Source of the DNA: Methylobacterium sp. J-078
Lineage (GTDB): Bacteria > Pseudomonadota > Alphaproteobacteria > Rhizobiales > Beijerinckiaceae
NCBI RefSeq assembly: GCF_022829285.1
Contig: NZ_JAKSYI010000120.1
Coordinates: 186,001-250,000 of the forward strand
Direction: 5' to 3'
DNA length: 64,000 nucleotides
In this document: positions 28,082 to 37,487 of the stretch, in pieces
Layout: every line of letters begins with the position of its first letter
Numbering within the stretch: position 1 is the stretch's first letter
Position numbers and translations under genes: made by a program
Notes under the pieces: model-generated
Told to the model about the DNA's origin: nothing
What the model saw: only the letters and a program-made list of their open reading frames with translations
Databases searched by the model: none

Positions 28082-28543
28082 ATGAGCCAAGCATTTGTCC
28101 GTGAGCGGGATGGAGACGCGGTGTTCGAGGATCTCCCCGAGCGCCCGATCTCGTCCCATCCCAACTTCGTCACCCCCGAGGGGATGGCCCAGATCGAGGC
28201 GGAGGTCGCGCGCCTCCAGGCCGCGTTCTCGGCCCTGACCCCGGAGGCGCAGGCCGACGTCGCCCGCATCAACCGCGACCTCGCCTACTGGACGGCGCGG
28301 CGCAGTTCCGCACAACTCGTCGAGGCCGAGCCCGGCGACGTGGTCCGGTTCAGTTCGACGGTGACGATCCTGGCAGAGGACGACAGCCGCCGGACCTACC
28401 GCATCGTTGGTGAGGACGAGGCTGATCCAGCGCAGGGCACCATTTCGTACGTCTCGCCGATGGCCCGCGCGCTGACCGGAAAGGTCGTCGGCGACGTCGT
28501 CGAGGTGAACGAACACGAGAGCGAGATCGTGGAAATCGGCTGA
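28082..28543 (+). CDS. GreA/GreB-family elongation factor
   Basis: Protein of 153 residues. The N-terminal coiled-coil (TPEGMAQIEAEVARLQAA) is followed by the GreA/B C-terminal FKBP-like domain (VRFSSTVTILAEDDSRRTYRIVGEDEADP, then SPMARALTGKVVGDVVEV). Gre factors stimulate transcript cleavage in backtracked RNA polymerase; a tip acidic pair in the coiled coil is not obvious here, so it may be a Rnk-like or specialised relative. The gap to the oxidoreductase gene is 37 bases and contains a GC-rich hairpin. Confidence 0.82.
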   Translation: MSQAFVRERDGDAVFEDLPERPISSHPNFVTPEGMAQIEAEVARLQAAFSALTPEAQADVARINRDLAYWTARRSSAQLVEAEPGDVVRFSSTVTILAEDDSRRTYRIVGEDEADPAQGTISYVSPMARALTGKVVGDVVEVNEHESEIVEIG

Positions 28544-28597
28544 ACCGCGTATGCCCGGTGACGGCCCAGGGCGGCCTAGAAAACGTGACGGCCCAAG

Positions 28598-28623
28598 AAA
28601 AAAGGCTCGGATTGCTCCGAGCC
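28598..28623 (-). terminator. Intrinsic terminator of sua5
   Basis: On the minus strand an 8-bp stem (GGCTCGGA / TCCGAGCC, 28604-28623) with a 4-base loop is followed by TTTTTT. It lies about 95 bases after the sua5 stop. Confidence 0.75.
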
Positions 28624-28717
28624 CTGGAAGGGAAAAGGCCATTGGGGGCAGTACTGGCCTTCGTGATGGGCAAACGCCGTCCCCCGGCCCTGGTTCCAAA
28701 GAAATTCGAAAAAAGTG

Positions 28718-29731
28718 TCAGCGCGGCGCGGAGGCGCGCCGCAGCCGGTCGTTGATCGCCTCGCCGAGGCCTCGTTCCGGGATCGGCGCGACCGCGATCA
28801 CCGCCGCGCCGATGCCATCGAGCTGGCGCAGGGCTGAGAACAGGCGGGCCGCCGCCTCGGCCAGATCCCCGGCCGGACTGAGGTTGAGGCGCGCACGGGC
28901 CGCATCCGCCCCCGGCAGCGGATCGGACCCGAACAGCAGTGCGACCTCCTCCGGCGAGACGGACGTCGCGTCGAGACGAACCTGTGCCCGCGGCGCGTAG
29001 TGAGAAGCGAGCAACCCCGGGCCGACCGGATGGATCGCATCCGAGCCCTCCGAACCCGCGAGGGTGACGCCGAGCCGCGCCTCTAGAGCCTCCCGCGTGA
29101 TCCCGCCCGGCCGCAGCAGCCGTGGCGGACCGCCGAGGCAGGCGACTACCGTGGATTCGACACCGACCGGCGTCTCGCCGCCGTCGATCACGGCCGCGAT
29201 CCGGCCGTCGAGATCGGCGAGCACGTGCGCGGCGCTGGTCGGACTGACGCGGCCCGAGCGATTGGCGGAAGGCGCCGCGACCGGCCGGCAGACGCGGGCC
29301 AGCAATGCCCGGGTCCGCTCGGGCGCCGGCACTCGCAGCGCGACGCTCGGCAGGCCCGCCCGGGCGAGATCGCAGATCCGGCAGCCGGGCGCGGCCGGGA
29401 CCACCAGCGTGAGGGCCCCGGGCCAGAACGCGGCGGCGAGGCTCCGCGCCGCGTCGTCGAACACGCCCTCGGCGAAGGCCGCGTCCGCATCGGGCAGATG
29501 CGCGATCAGCGGGTTTAAGCGCGGGCGCTCCTTGGCGGCGAAGATCCGCGCCACCGCCGACGGGTCGGTGGCATCGGCGCCGAGGCCGTAGACCGTCTCG
29601 GTGGGGAAGGCCACGACCTGCCCGGCGCGGAGCAGCACGGCCGCCGCCTCCATCCCGTGCGCATCGTCGCTCAGGCATCGCGTCGCCACGGACGGGATCG
29701 CATCACCGGGGATTGACCCGAGATCGTTCAT
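28718..29731 (-). CDS. L-threonylcarbamoyladenylate synthase (Sua5)
   Basis: Enzyme of 337 residues that makes threonylcarbamoyl-AMP for the t6A37 modification of ANN-decoding tRNAs. The YrdC/TsaC core (about 25-205) has the entry motif AFPTETVYGLGADA, the substrate site KERPRLNPLIAH and SANRSGRVSPT. The extra C-terminal Sua5 domain with GLLASHYAPRA makes this the long two-domain form. TsaB/D/E are not in the window. Monocistronic, with a terminator at 28598. Confidence 0.93.
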   Translation of the reverse strand: MNDLGSIPGDAIPSVATRCLSDDAHGMEAAAVLLRAGQVVAFPTETVYGLGADATDPSAVARIFAAKERPRLNPLIAHLPDADAAFAEGVFDDAARSLAAAFWPGALTLVVPAAPGCRICDLARAGLPSVALRVPAPERTRALLARVCRPVAAPSANRSGRVSPTSAAHVLADLDGRIAAVIDGGETPVGVESTVVACLGGPPRLLRPGGITREALEARLGVTLAGSEGSDAIHPVGPGLLASHYAPRAQVRLDATSVSPEEVALLFGSDPLPGADAARARLNLSPAGDLAEAAARLFSALRQLDGIGAAVIAVAPIPERGLGEAINDRLRRASAPR

Positions 29732-29852
29732 ATCTAAACTATCTTTGCCGTACCCCTTCGGCGGGGATCGCCCGGGCCTAGCGCCCGGCCGGGGCTTGCG
29801 TCAAACACGGGGCGACACGCGTCGGATCAACCAAGGCGCGGGAGGAAGCATC

Positions 29853-31616
29853 ATGACCTATCGCGCACCGGTGGCCGACATGCTGTTCGCCCTGCGGCAC
29901 GTGGCCGGGCTCGACGCCGCCCTGGCCGCCGGCCGGCACGGCGACCTCGCGCTGGAGGATGCCGAGGCGATCCTGGCCGAGGCCGGTAAAGTCGCCGAAT
30001 TGGTCATCGCCCCCCTCAACCAGGTGGGTGACCGCCACGGCACGCCGCTCAAGGACGGAGCCATCACCACCCCGCCAGGCTGGCGCGAGGCCTACCGGAC
30101 CTGGATCGACGGCGGCTGGAACGGCCTCAGCGCCGACCCCGAGCATGGCGGCCAGGGCCTGCCCCTCGTCCTCAACGCGGCCTGCACCGAGATGTGGAAC
30201 GCGGCGAGCATCGCCTTCGGCCTCTGCCCGCTCCTCACGGCCGGCGGCATCGAGGCCCTGGCCCAGCACGGCTCGGACGACCTGAAGACGCGCTACCTCG
30301 ACAAGCTCGTCTCGGGCGAATGGACCGCGACCATGAACCTGACCGAACCGCAGGCCGGCTCGGACCTCGCACTCCTGCGCAGCCGGGCCGAGCCCGTCGG
30401 CGACGGCTCCTACCGGATCGTCGGCGCGAAGATCTACATCACCTACGGCGAGCACGACCTGACCGACAACATCGTCCACCTCGTGCTGGCCCGGCTCAAG
30501 GATGCGCCGGCCGGCACCCGGGGCATCTCGCTGTTCCTCGTGCCGAAGGTGTTGCCGGACGGCAGCCGCAACGATCTGCGCTGCTCAGGGATCGAGCACA
30601 AGCTCGGCATCCACGGCTCGCCGACCTGCTCGATGGCCTTCGGCGATCACGGCGGCGCCATCGGCTGGCTCATCGGCCAGGAGAATCGCGGGCTCGCCTG
30701 CATGTTCACGATGATGAACTCGGCCCGACTCAATGTCGGCCTGCAGGGCGTCGGCATCGCCGAGCGCGCCTACCAGCAGGCGCTCGGCTACGCCCGCGAC
30801 CGGCGCCAGGGCAAGGCGCCGGGGGCCACCGAGGCGAGCCCCATCGTCGCCCATGCCGACGTGCAGCGCATGCTGCTGACCATGAAGGCCTTCACCCAGG
30901 CCGCCCGTGGCATCTGCTACCTCACGGCGGACTCCCTCGACGCGGCGGAGGGCCCGGAGGGGCAGGCGGCCCACGACCGCGCCTCGCTGCTGACCCCCGT
31001 CGCCAAGGCCTTCTCCACCGACATCGCCAACGAGGTGACCTCGCTGGGCGTCCAGGTCCATGGCGGCATGGGCTTCGTGGAGGAGACCGGCGCCGCCCAG
31101 CACATGCGCGACGCCCGCATCCTCGGCATCTACGAGGGCACCAACGGCATCCAGGCCATCGACCTCGTCGCCCGCAAGCTGCCGCTGAATGGCGGCGCCA
31201 CGGTGCGGGCGCAGATCGCGAGCCTGCGGCGCACCGCCGAGGGTTTCCTGAAAGACCCCGACCCGACCTTCGGCCGCATCGGCGCCCGCCTGCGCGCCGG
31301 CATCGAGAGCCTGGACCGGGCGACGAGCTTCCAGTTGAAGGCGTTGGCCTCGAACCGGCCCGAGACGGCGCTCGCCGGCGCGACGCCGTATCTGCGCCTG
31401 TTCGGCCTCGTCCAGGGCGGGGCCTGTCTCGGGCGCCAAGCGCTCGCCGCCCATGCGGCCCTGAAGGCGGGAGAGACCGACCCGGCCCATGCCGGCCGGA
31501 TCGCGCTCGCGCGCTTCTTTGCCGACAACCTGCTCACCGCCGGCGAGGGGCTGGAGGCGAGCATCGTCGCCGGCGGACACTTCACAGACGACGCCGAACT
31601 CGCCCTGGCGAGCTGA
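29853..31616 (+). CDS. Acyl-CoA dehydrogenase (DmdC type)
   Basis: Flavoenzyme of 587 residues, the long form with an extra C-terminal domain seen in DmdC (3-methylmercaptopropionyl-CoA dehydrogenase) and relatives. Motifs are MNLTEPQAGSDLALLRSR (FAD and substrate site), YITYGEHDL, the helical QVHGGMGFVEET, and the catalytic-base region YEGTNGIQAID. The true substrate is open, since many paralogues act on ordinary acyl-CoAs. GGAGGAA precedes the ATG at 29853. It heads a four-gene operon with a hydratase and two reductases. Confidence 0.88.
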   Translation: MTYRAPVADMLFALRHVAGLDAALAAGRHGDLALEDAEAILAEAGKVAELVIAPLNQVGDRHGTPLKDGAITTPPGWREAYRTWIDGGWNGLSADPEHGGQGLPLVLNAACTEMWNAASIAFGLCPLLTAGGIEALAQHGSDDLKTRYLDKLVSGEWTATMNLTEPQAGSDLALLRSRAEPVGDGSYRIVGAKIYITYGEHDLTDNIVHLVLARLKDAPAGTRGISLFLVPKVLPDGSRNDLRCSGIEHKLGIHGSPTCSMAFGDHGGAIGWLIGQENRGLACMFTMMNSARLNVGLQGVGIAERAYQQALGYARDRRQGKAPGATEASPIVAHADVQRMLLTMKAFTQAARGICYLTADSLDAAEGPEGQAAHDRASLLTPVAKAFSTDIANEVTSLGVQVHGGMGFVEETGAAQHMRDARILGIYEGTNGIQAIDLVARKLPLNGGATVRAQIASLRRTAEGFLKDPDPTFGRIGARLRAGIESLDRATSFQLKALASNRPETALAGATPYLRLFGLVQGGACLGRQALAAHAALKAGETDPAHAGRIALARFFADNLLTAGEGLEASIVAGGHFTDDAELALAS

Positions 31617-31653
31617 CAGGGCTGAAACCGCACGGGATCGGGGGCAGGGCGAC

Positions 31654-32412
31654 ATGAGCGAGCACATCGCGATTGAGGACACGGCCGACGGCGTCCGCCT
31701 CATCCGCATCGACCGACCCGAGAAGAAGAACGCCCTGACCGGCGCCATGTACGACGCCATGCGGGGTGCCCTAGCGCAGGCCGATGCGGCTGACGCCATC
31801 GGTGCCGTGGTGTTCGCCGGGGTGCCGGGCGCGTTCAGCGCCGGCAACGACCTCGCGGACTTCGTGGCGGGCGCGAGCAAGCCGTTCCGCGAGGCGCCGG
31901 CCCTGCAGTTCATCCGCCAACTCGCCCGCACCCGCACGCCGATGATCGCCGCGGTGGACGGAATCGCGGTCGGGATCGGCACGACCCTGACCCTGCATTG
32001 CGACCTCGTCTATGCCAGCCCGGCGGCCCGCTTCCGCATGCCCTTCGTGGAGCTCGGCCTCGTGCCGGAGGCAGCCTCCAGCTACCTGCTGCCGCGCCGG
32101 GTCGGGCTCCTCAAGGCTACCGAGATGCTGCTCCTGAGCCAGGGCTTCGACGCGGACGAGGCGCTCGGCCTCGGCCTCGTCAATGAGGTGATGCCGGCCG
32201 GGCTGCTGCTGGAACACGCCCAGGCGCAAGGGGCGCGCCTCGCCGGGCTCCCGCGCGGCGCGGTGCAGGCGACGCGGGCGCTGATCCGCGGTGACCAAGC
32301 CGCGATGGAAGCCGCCCTCGAGGCCGAGGCCGTCGCTTTCGAGGAACGCCTGCGGGCGCCGGAAGCCCAGGCGGCCTTCGCGCGCTTCCTCGGCCGGGCC
32401 AAGCCGGCGTGA
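31654..32412 (+). CDS. Enoyl-CoA hydratase/isomerase family protein
   Basis: Crotonase-fold protein of 252 residues. It shows GNDLADF (oxyanion and CoA loop, about 67-73), IAAVDGIAVGIGTTL, and FVELGLVPEAASS with the Glu expected for hydration or isomerisation. The step after the dehydrogenase, hydration of the 2-enoyl-CoA, fits the operon order. The gap to the dehydrogenase is 37 bases. The stop overlaps the next gene by four bases. Confidence 0.88.
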   Translation: MSEHIAIEDTADGVRLIRIDRPEKKNALTGAMYDAMRGALAQADAADAIGAVVFAGVPGAFSAGNDLADFVAGASKPFREAPALQFIRQLARTRTPMIAAVDGIAVGIGTTLTLHCDLVYASPAARFRMPFVELGLVPEAASSYLLPRRVGLLKATEMLLLSQGFDADEALGLGLVNEVMPAGLLLEHAQAQGARLAGLPRGAVQATRALIRGDQAAMEAALEAEAVAFEERLRAPEAQAAFARFLGRAKPA

Positions 32413-33284
32413 GCGCCGGACCCGTCCTATCCAAGACTCCGGATCTGCGTGGAAAGATCTGCCTCGTGGCCGGGGCCTCGCGCGGGGTCGGGCGGGGCAT
32501 CGCCCGGGGGCTCGGCGAGGCCGGCGCCACCGTCATCGTCACGGCGCGCTCCAGCGAGACGGGGCCGCGCACGGAGGGCCGGTCCGAATTCATTGAGGAT
32601 ACGGCCCGTGCCGTCGATGCCGCCGGCGGCGAAGGGCATCACTACCTCTGCGACCATACCAGCGAGCGGGCGGTCGACACGCTAGTCCACTGGACCTTAC
32701 GCCGGTTCGGCCGCATCGATGTGGCCGTCTCCAGCGTCTGGGGCGGCAACGAGGGCTATGACGGCGAGCGCTACGCCGACGGCGCCGCCTGGGGGACACC
32801 GTTCTGGCGCCGCTCGGCCGAGCCGTTCTCGGAGTTCTTCGGGAGCGGTCCGTACCCGGCGCTGCTCTTCGCCCGCGCGGTCGCCCCCCCGATGATCTCG
32901 ACCAGAGCCGGCCTCCTCGCCTTCGTCTCCTTCGACACCGCGCCAGGCTACCTCGGCGACATCTTCTACGACCTGGCCAAGGCCACCACGAACCGGCTCG
33001 CCTATGCCTGCGCGCAGGAACTTGCGCCGCACGGCGTCACCGCGCTCGGACTCTCGCCCGGCTTCGTGCGCACCGAGCGCGCGGTCGACATCGGCCACGC
33101 CGACCGGGCCACCGAGAGCCCGCTCTATGCGGGGCGGGCGCTCGCCGCCCTGGCCGCCGACCCGGATGTGGCGGGCCGGGCCGGACAGATCCTCCATGCC
33201 GGCGATCTCGCCGCCGATTACGGCTTCACCGATGCGGACGGCACGCAGCCAGCCCGGTTCCAGATCGACGCCCGAGAATCTTGA
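32409..33284 (+). CDS. SDR-family oxidoreductase
   Basis: Short-chain dehydrogenase of 291 residues. Its nucleotide site is VAGASRGVGRGIA (about 20-32) and its catalytic YDLAK follows SFDTAPGYLGDIF. The GTG start lies inside GTGA overlapping the hydratase stop, implying coupled translation. It has a family-specific insert (WGGNEGYDGERYADG) typical of DHRS1-like SDRs. The substrate is unknown; a 3-hydroxyacyl step in the same acyl-CoA pathway is plausible. Confidence 0.85.
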   Translation: MSAGPVLSKTPDLRGKICLVAGASRGVGRGIARGLGEAGATVIVTARSSETGPRTEGRSEFIEDTARAVDAAGGEGHHYLCDHTSERAVDTLVHWTLRRFGRIDVAVSSVWGGNEGYDGERYADGAAWGTPFWRRSAEPFSEFFGSGPYPALLFARAVAPPMISTRAGLLAFVSFDTAPGYLGDIFYDLAKATTNRLAYACAQELAPHGVTALGLSPGFVRTERAVDIGHADRATESPLYAGRALAALAADPDVAGRAGQILHAGDLAADYGFTDADGTQPARFQIDARES

Positions 33285-33314
33285 ACAAGAAATCTAAGAG
33301 GGGAGACCTGAGAC

Positions 33315-34175
33315 ATGAGCGGATCGCTTCAGGGCAAAACGTTATTCATTACCGGGGCTTCCCGTGGGATCGGCCTCGCCATCGCCCTGCGGGCGGCTCG
33401 GGACGGCGCGAACATCGCGATCGCGGCCAAGACCGACACGCCGCATCCGAAGCTGGAGGGCACCATCCACACCGCCGCCGCCGCCATCGAGGCGGCGGGT
33501 GGCCGGGCGCTGCCGCTCCTGGTGGATGTCCGCGACGAGGACAGCGTGGCTTCGGCCATAGCCAGGACGGCGGAGATTTTCGGCGGCATCGACATCGTGG
33601 TGAACAACGCCAGCGCGATTTCGCTGACCCGGACGCCCGAGACGGAGATGAAGCGCTTCGACCTGATGCACGGCATCAACACGCGCGGCACCTACATGGT
33701 CAGCAAGTATGCGATCCCGCATCTGGCCAAGGCGCAGAATCCGCACATCGTCATGCTGTCGCCGCCCCTCGACATGTCCGAGAAGTGGTTCGCGCCGCAT
33801 CTGGCTTATTCCATTGCCAAGTACGGCATGTCGCTCTGCGTGTTGGGGCTGGCGGGCGAGCTGAAGCGCCAGGGCATCGCGGTGAACGCGCTCTGGCCGC
33901 GCACCACCATCGCCACGGCCGCCGTGAAGAACCTCCTCGGCGGCGAGGCCCTGATGCAGGCGAGCCGCACGCCCGAGATCCTGGCGGACGCCGCCCACGC
34001 GCTGTTCGGCCTGAACGCGCGGGAGGTCACTGGCCGCTTCCTCATCGACGACAGCTTCCTGGCCGAGCAGGGTGTCACGGACTTTTCAAAATACCGCGTC
34101 ACATCCGGCATCCCTCTTGCGCCGGACTTCTTCGTGCCGGATGCGAGCACACCGCCTCCCGGGGCCTTCGCCTGA
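33315..34175 (+). CDS. SDR-family oxidoreductase (HSDL2-like)
   Basis: Short-chain dehydrogenase of 286 residues: ITGASRGIGLAIA (12-24), NNAS at about 95, and catalytic YSIAK. The KTDTPHPKLEGTIHTAA segment and PRTTIATAA are hallmarks of the HSDL2-type NAD(P)-dependent SDRs. GAGGGGAGA stands before the ATG. It closes the acyl-CoA operon; corA begins 10 bases later and may be co-transcribed. Confidence 0.87.
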   Translation: MSGSLQGKTLFITGASRGIGLAIALRAARDGANIAIAAKTDTPHPKLEGTIHTAAAAIEAAGGRALPLLVDVRDEDSVASAIARTAEIFGGIDIVVNNASAISLTRTPETEMKRFDLMHGINTRGTYMVSKYAIPHLAKAQNPHIVMLSPPLDMSEKWFAPHLAYSIAKYGMSLCVLGLAGELKRQGIAVNALWPRTTIATAAVKNLLGGEALMQASRTPEILADAAHALFGLNAREVTGRFLIDDSFLAEQGVTDFSKYRVTSGIPLAPDFFVPDASTPPPGAFA

Positions 34176-34185
34176 GACATCCCGC

Positions 34186-35190
34186 GTGATCTTCATCCAC
34201 CAGCCGGTCGCCGGCGCCGGGCAGACCCTGCTCGAGCGCCGTTCCCTCGAACTGCAGGAGCCGATCCCCGACGACACCGTCTGGCTCGATATGGTGCGGC
34301 CGAGCCGGGAGGAGGACCTGAAGGTCGAGGCGTTCATGGGCATCTCGGTGCCGACCCGCGAGGAGATGAAGGACATCGAGCCCTCCGAACTCCTCTACGT
34401 GGAGGACGGAGCGCGCTACATGACCGGCCGCGTGCTGAGCAAGGTCAGCGAATCCGAGGAACCGGGCCTGGCCGGCATCACCTTCATCCTGCGCGGCAAC
34501 CGCCTCGTGACGGTGCGCTACGAGGAGCCGCAGGCCTTCCGGATGTACACGCAGCGCGCCGGCCGCTCAACGGGCAACGGTCCCTCCGCCATCCCCTCGG
34601 GCGAGACCATCCTGGCCGGCCTCATCGAGACGGTGATCGACCGGGCGGCGGACGTGCTCCAGCTCCAGGGCGAGCGCATCGACCGGCTCTCGGGCAAGAT
34701 CTTCGAGGAGAAGGAGGACCCGAGCGCACGCAACACCGCCCTGCAGGATACGCTGCGGGCCCTCGGGCGCCACGGCGACCTCATCTCGAAGCAGCGCGAG
34801 AGCCTCGTCTCGATGGAGCGCATCCTGCTCTCGCTCTCGGCGACCTACCGCACCGCCAAGGCCCCGCGGGAGTTGCGGGAAGACGTGCGCTCCACCCTGC
34901 GCGACCTCCAGTCGCTCGAGGAGCACGCCACCTTCCTGTCCTCGAAGATCCAGTTCCTCCTCGACGCCACCCTCGGCCTCGTGAACCTGGAGCAGAACAA
35001 CATCATCAAGCTGTTCTCGGTCATGGCGGTGGTCTTCATGCCGCCGACCCTGATCGCGTCGATCTACGGCATGAACTTCAAGGCCATGCCGGAACTCGAC
35101 TGGGGGTTCGGATACCCGATGGCGATCGTCATGATGGTCGTGGCGGCCGTGCTTCCATACGTGTTCTTCCGCTGGAAGCGCTGGCTCTGA
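34186..35190 (+). CDS. corA: CorA-family magnesium/metal transporter
   Basis: Protein of 334 residues: a cytosolic alpha/beta funnel domain, a long stalk helix and two C-terminal membrane helices. The CorA pore signature YGMNF is present at about residue 295, before the second helix. A basic FFRWKRWL tail closes the protein. It imports Mg2+, or Co2+/Ni2+, as a pentamer. The GTG at 34186 is chosen since the longer frame overlaps the upstream SDR gene in another frame. Confidence 0.93.
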   Translation: MIFIHQPVAGAGQTLLERRSLELQEPIPDDTVWLDMVRPSREEDLKVEAFMGISVPTREEMKDIEPSELLYVEDGARYMTGRVLSKVSESEEPGLAGITFILRGNRLVTVRYEEPQAFRMYTQRAGRSTGNGPSAIPSGETILAGLIETVIDRAADVLQLQGERIDRLSGKIFEEKEDPSARNTALQDTLRALGRHGDLISKQRESLVSMERILLSLSATYRTAKAPRELREDVRSTLRDLQSLEEHATFLSSKIQFLLDATLGLVNLEQNNIIKLFSVMAVVFMPPTLIASIYGMNFKAMPELDWGFGYPMAIVMMVVAAVLPYVFFRWKRWL

Positions 35191-35392
35191 GGAGATCTCT
35201 CGCGGCGCATCGGGCCGCCCGTGAAATCCACGGCTGAGAGCCTCGCGGAACTCCCGATCGGCGCCGGTTCTCGCTCTCTATACGAGGCGCGGCGGACGTC
35301 TTGTGAGATCCGCTCGAAAGGCGGCATACGGGGAACTGCGTATCGCAGGATGGCGCTCGACCCGTCGAGCCGGATTTCGGGATCTCTCGTCG

Positions 35393-36157
35393 ATGTGCGG
35401 ACGCTTCTTCATCGCCCAGGCCCCCGAGATCTTTCGGACCTTCTACGGCTACGCGGAGATGCCGAACTTCCCGCCACGCTACAACGTGGCCCCGACCCAG
35501 CCCGTCCCGGTGGTGCTCGTGGAGGGGGGGCGGCGGCAGTTCAGGCTGGTCCGCTGGGGCCTCTGGCCGAGCTGGGTCAAGGACCCGAAGGACTTTCCCC
35601 TCGTCATCAATGCGCGGGCCGAGACCCTTCGGGAGAAGCCGACCTTCCGCGGCGCCCTGCGCCATCGCCGCTGCGTCTTCCTGGCCGACGGCTTCTACGA
35701 GTGGCGCCGGGAGGGGAAGGGCAGGGGGGCCACGAAGACCCCCTTCATGATCCGCCGCGCCGACGGCAAGCCCATGGCGCTCGCCGGTCTCTGGGAGAAC
35801 TGGCTCGGGGCCGACGGCTCGGAGGTGGACACCGCCGCCATTGTCACGACGGACGCCAACGGAACCATGGCCGCCGTGCACGACCGGATGCCCGCGATCC
35901 TGGCGCCCGATCAGATCGAACCCTGGCTCGACACGCGCAGTGTCGAACCGGACGCGGCCGTGGGCCTCTGCCGGCCCTGCCCGGACGAATGGTTGACCCT
36001 CGATCCCGTCAGCCCACGGGTGAACGATGCGCGCACCGATGCGCCCGACCTGATCGAACCCCTGGCCGCGCCGCGTCCCGGCCCGCCGAAGACGGACGCG
36101 CCCGCCGCGACGGCGCCGCGCTCCAGCGACGAAGACGCGCAGGGCGCGCTCTTCTGA
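35393..36157 (+). CDS. SOS response-associated peptidase (SRAP/YedK)
   Basis: Protein of 254 residues that shields abasic sites in single-stranded DNA by forming a thiazolidine link through Cys2. The start is fixed by MCGRF, since Cys2 must be at the mature N terminus. Other active-site elements are RYNVAPTQ, INARAET with Glu, FYEW and VHDRMP with His. The tail from about 215 is Pro/Ala-rich and disordered. No LexA box was recognised upstream. Confidence 0.92.
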   Translation: MCGRFFIAQAPEIFRTFYGYAEMPNFPPRYNVAPTQPVPVVLVEGGRRQFRLVRWGLWPSWVKDPKDFPLVINARAETLREKPTFRGALRHRRCVFLADGFYEWRREGKGRGATKTPFMIRRADGKPMALAGLWENWLGADGSEVDTAAIVTTDANGTMAAVHDRMPAILAPDQIEPWLDTRSVEPDAAVGLCRPCPDEWLTLDPVSPRVNDARTDAPDLIEPLAAPRPGPPKTDAPAATAPRSSDEDAQGALF

Positions 36158-36271
36158 CGACGATGCCCCCGTGCACGAAAATGGCGGTCGACACGGTCTC
36201 TCGCAGCGCAACGAAACCGCCCTCTGGTCGTTCAGGACAGGCAACACCAACCCGAAAACGGGAGACCCGCC

Positions 36272-36886
36272 ATGTCTATCCTGAACCCGCTCCGCATCGC
36301 CGCGGCCGCCAGCCTTCTCGCCCTCACGGCCGGCGCCGCATCGGCCCAGAACCCTGACCTGACCAAGAACCCCGAGAACACTGGCCGGGCCGCGACCGCC
36401 ACCGAAGCGACCCAGAAGAACGACAGCCTGAAGGAGTGGCAGGTCGCCAAATCCGCCAAGACCAGCCTGGCGTCGGCGATCGCCACGGCGGAGGCCAAGG
36501 GCGAGGAGAAGGGTGGCCGCGCCATCGACGCCGACTTCGAAAAGGCCGACAGCAAGAACCCCGCGCACTACGCGATCAAGGTCGTCTACCCGAGCGGCAA
36601 GCTCGTCGAGTACGGCATCAACGCCGACACGGGCGAACTCTACAAGACCGAGAACCAGCCGATCGAGCGCTACTTCACCCGCCTGAAGCCCGCGGACTTC
36701 CAGAACGCCAAGGTCTCGCTCAAGGACGCGATCGCGTTGGCCGAGCAGAAGGCCCCGGGCAGCAAGGCCTACGAGGCCGAGGTGGAGCGCGAGGGCAAGG
36801 CCGTCGAGTACGAGATCAAGGTCGCGCTCACGGACCGTGAGCAGAAGATCAAGGTCGGACCGGACGGCACGGTGAAGAACGACTGA
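36272..36886 (+). CDS. Exported PepSY-domain protein
   Basis: Protein of 204 residues with a signal peptide (cleavage ASAQ near residue 25) and two PepSY-like beta units: YAIKVVYPSGKLVEYGINADTGEL (in two parts, about 95-118) and YEAEVEREGKAVEYEIKV (about 169-186). It is very Lys/Glu-rich. PepSY domains are periplasmic and thought to act as inhibitors or binding modules. AACGGGAGA precedes the ATG. No partner was seen. Confidence 0.82.
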   Translation: MSILNPLRIAAAASLLALTAGAASAQNPDLTKNPENTGRAATATEATQKNDSLKEWQVAKSAKTSLASAIATAEAKGEEKGGRAIDADFEKADSKNPAHYAIKVVYPSGKLVEYGINADTGELYKTENQPIERYFTRLKPADFQNAKVSLKDAIALAEQKAPGSKAYEAEVEREGKAVEYEIKVALTDREQKIKVGPDGTVKND

Positions 36887-37039
36887 CCGACTCCTCGATG
36901 ATGCCGGGCGCTCCGAAAGCGGGGGCGCCCGGTCCCCGGGCCGATGCGGGCCCGCGCACGCGACGCAGTTGCATCGGACGCATAAAGACCGCATCGGTCA
37001 CGGCAAGCCCTCCGGGGCGGCCGCAGGGACGAGGGCAGC

Positions 37040-37243
37040 ATGACGTCGGACGAGATCGAAACCATGAACCTGGCCCGGGCCAGCCTCGCCCGCCAGCGCG
37101 GGGCGCTCGCCCGCCGCATCGGGGCCAGCGAGGTCGCCGCTCCCTCGGCCGCCGAGGATCTGACCCGCATCCTGCTCGCCATCGAGGCCGTCGACCGGGC
37201 CCTGGTCGATGCCGGCCGCCCCTACGTCCCGGCCGGGCACTGA
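37040..37243 (+). CDS. Hypothetical small helical protein
   Basis: Protein of 67 residues, probably two or three helices (TMNLARASLARQRGALARRI, then EDLTRILLAIEAVDRAL). The family was not recognised. It ends 13 bases before the PhnA-like gene, so the two may form an operon. AGGGACGAGGG upstream gives a usable ribosome-binding site. Confidence 0.6.
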   Translation: MTSDEIETMNLARASLARQRGALARRIGASEVAAPSAAEDLTRILLAIEAVDRALVDAGRPYVPAGH

Positions 37244-37256
37244 AGCCGGCACCGAC

Positions 37257-37472
37257 ATGGACGAGACACGGGATTCGAACGGCACCAAGCTCGCCGACGG
37301 CGATTTGGTGACGCTGATCAAGGACCTGAAGGTGAAGGGCACCTCCACCACCCTGAAACGCGGCACCCTGGTCAAGAACATCCGCCTCACCGACGATCCG
37401 GGGGAGATCGAATGCAACGCCGAGAAGGTGAAGGGCCTGGTTCTGAAGACCGCCTTCCTCAAGAAAGCCTGA
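37257..37472 (+). CDS. PhnA-like (YjdM) domain protein
   Basis: Protein of 71 residues that corresponds to the C-terminal PhnA/YjdM domain: DSNGTKLADGDLVTLIKDLK, then LKRGTLVKNIRL and VKGLVLKTAFLKK. The N-terminal zinc ribbon of full-length PhnA is absent. Despite its name this family is not needed for phosphonate use, and its role is unsettled. ATG at 37257. Confidence 0.85.
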   Translation: MDETRDSNGTKLADGDLVTLIKDLKVKGTSTTLKRGTLVKNIRLTDDPGEIECNAEKVKGLVLKTAFLKKA

Positions 37473-37487
37473 GCCGAAGGGCGGGAC

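Noticed and set aside
30194..31657. 487-codon frame over the acyl-CoA dehydrogenase
   Set aside because: It is a frame-shadow with Arg/His/Pro bias and no domain; the dehydrogenase frame is fully conserved.
35129..36994. 621-codon minus-strand frame
   Set aside because: It covers the SRAP and PepSY genes in antisense and shows no domain; a GC-driven open frame.
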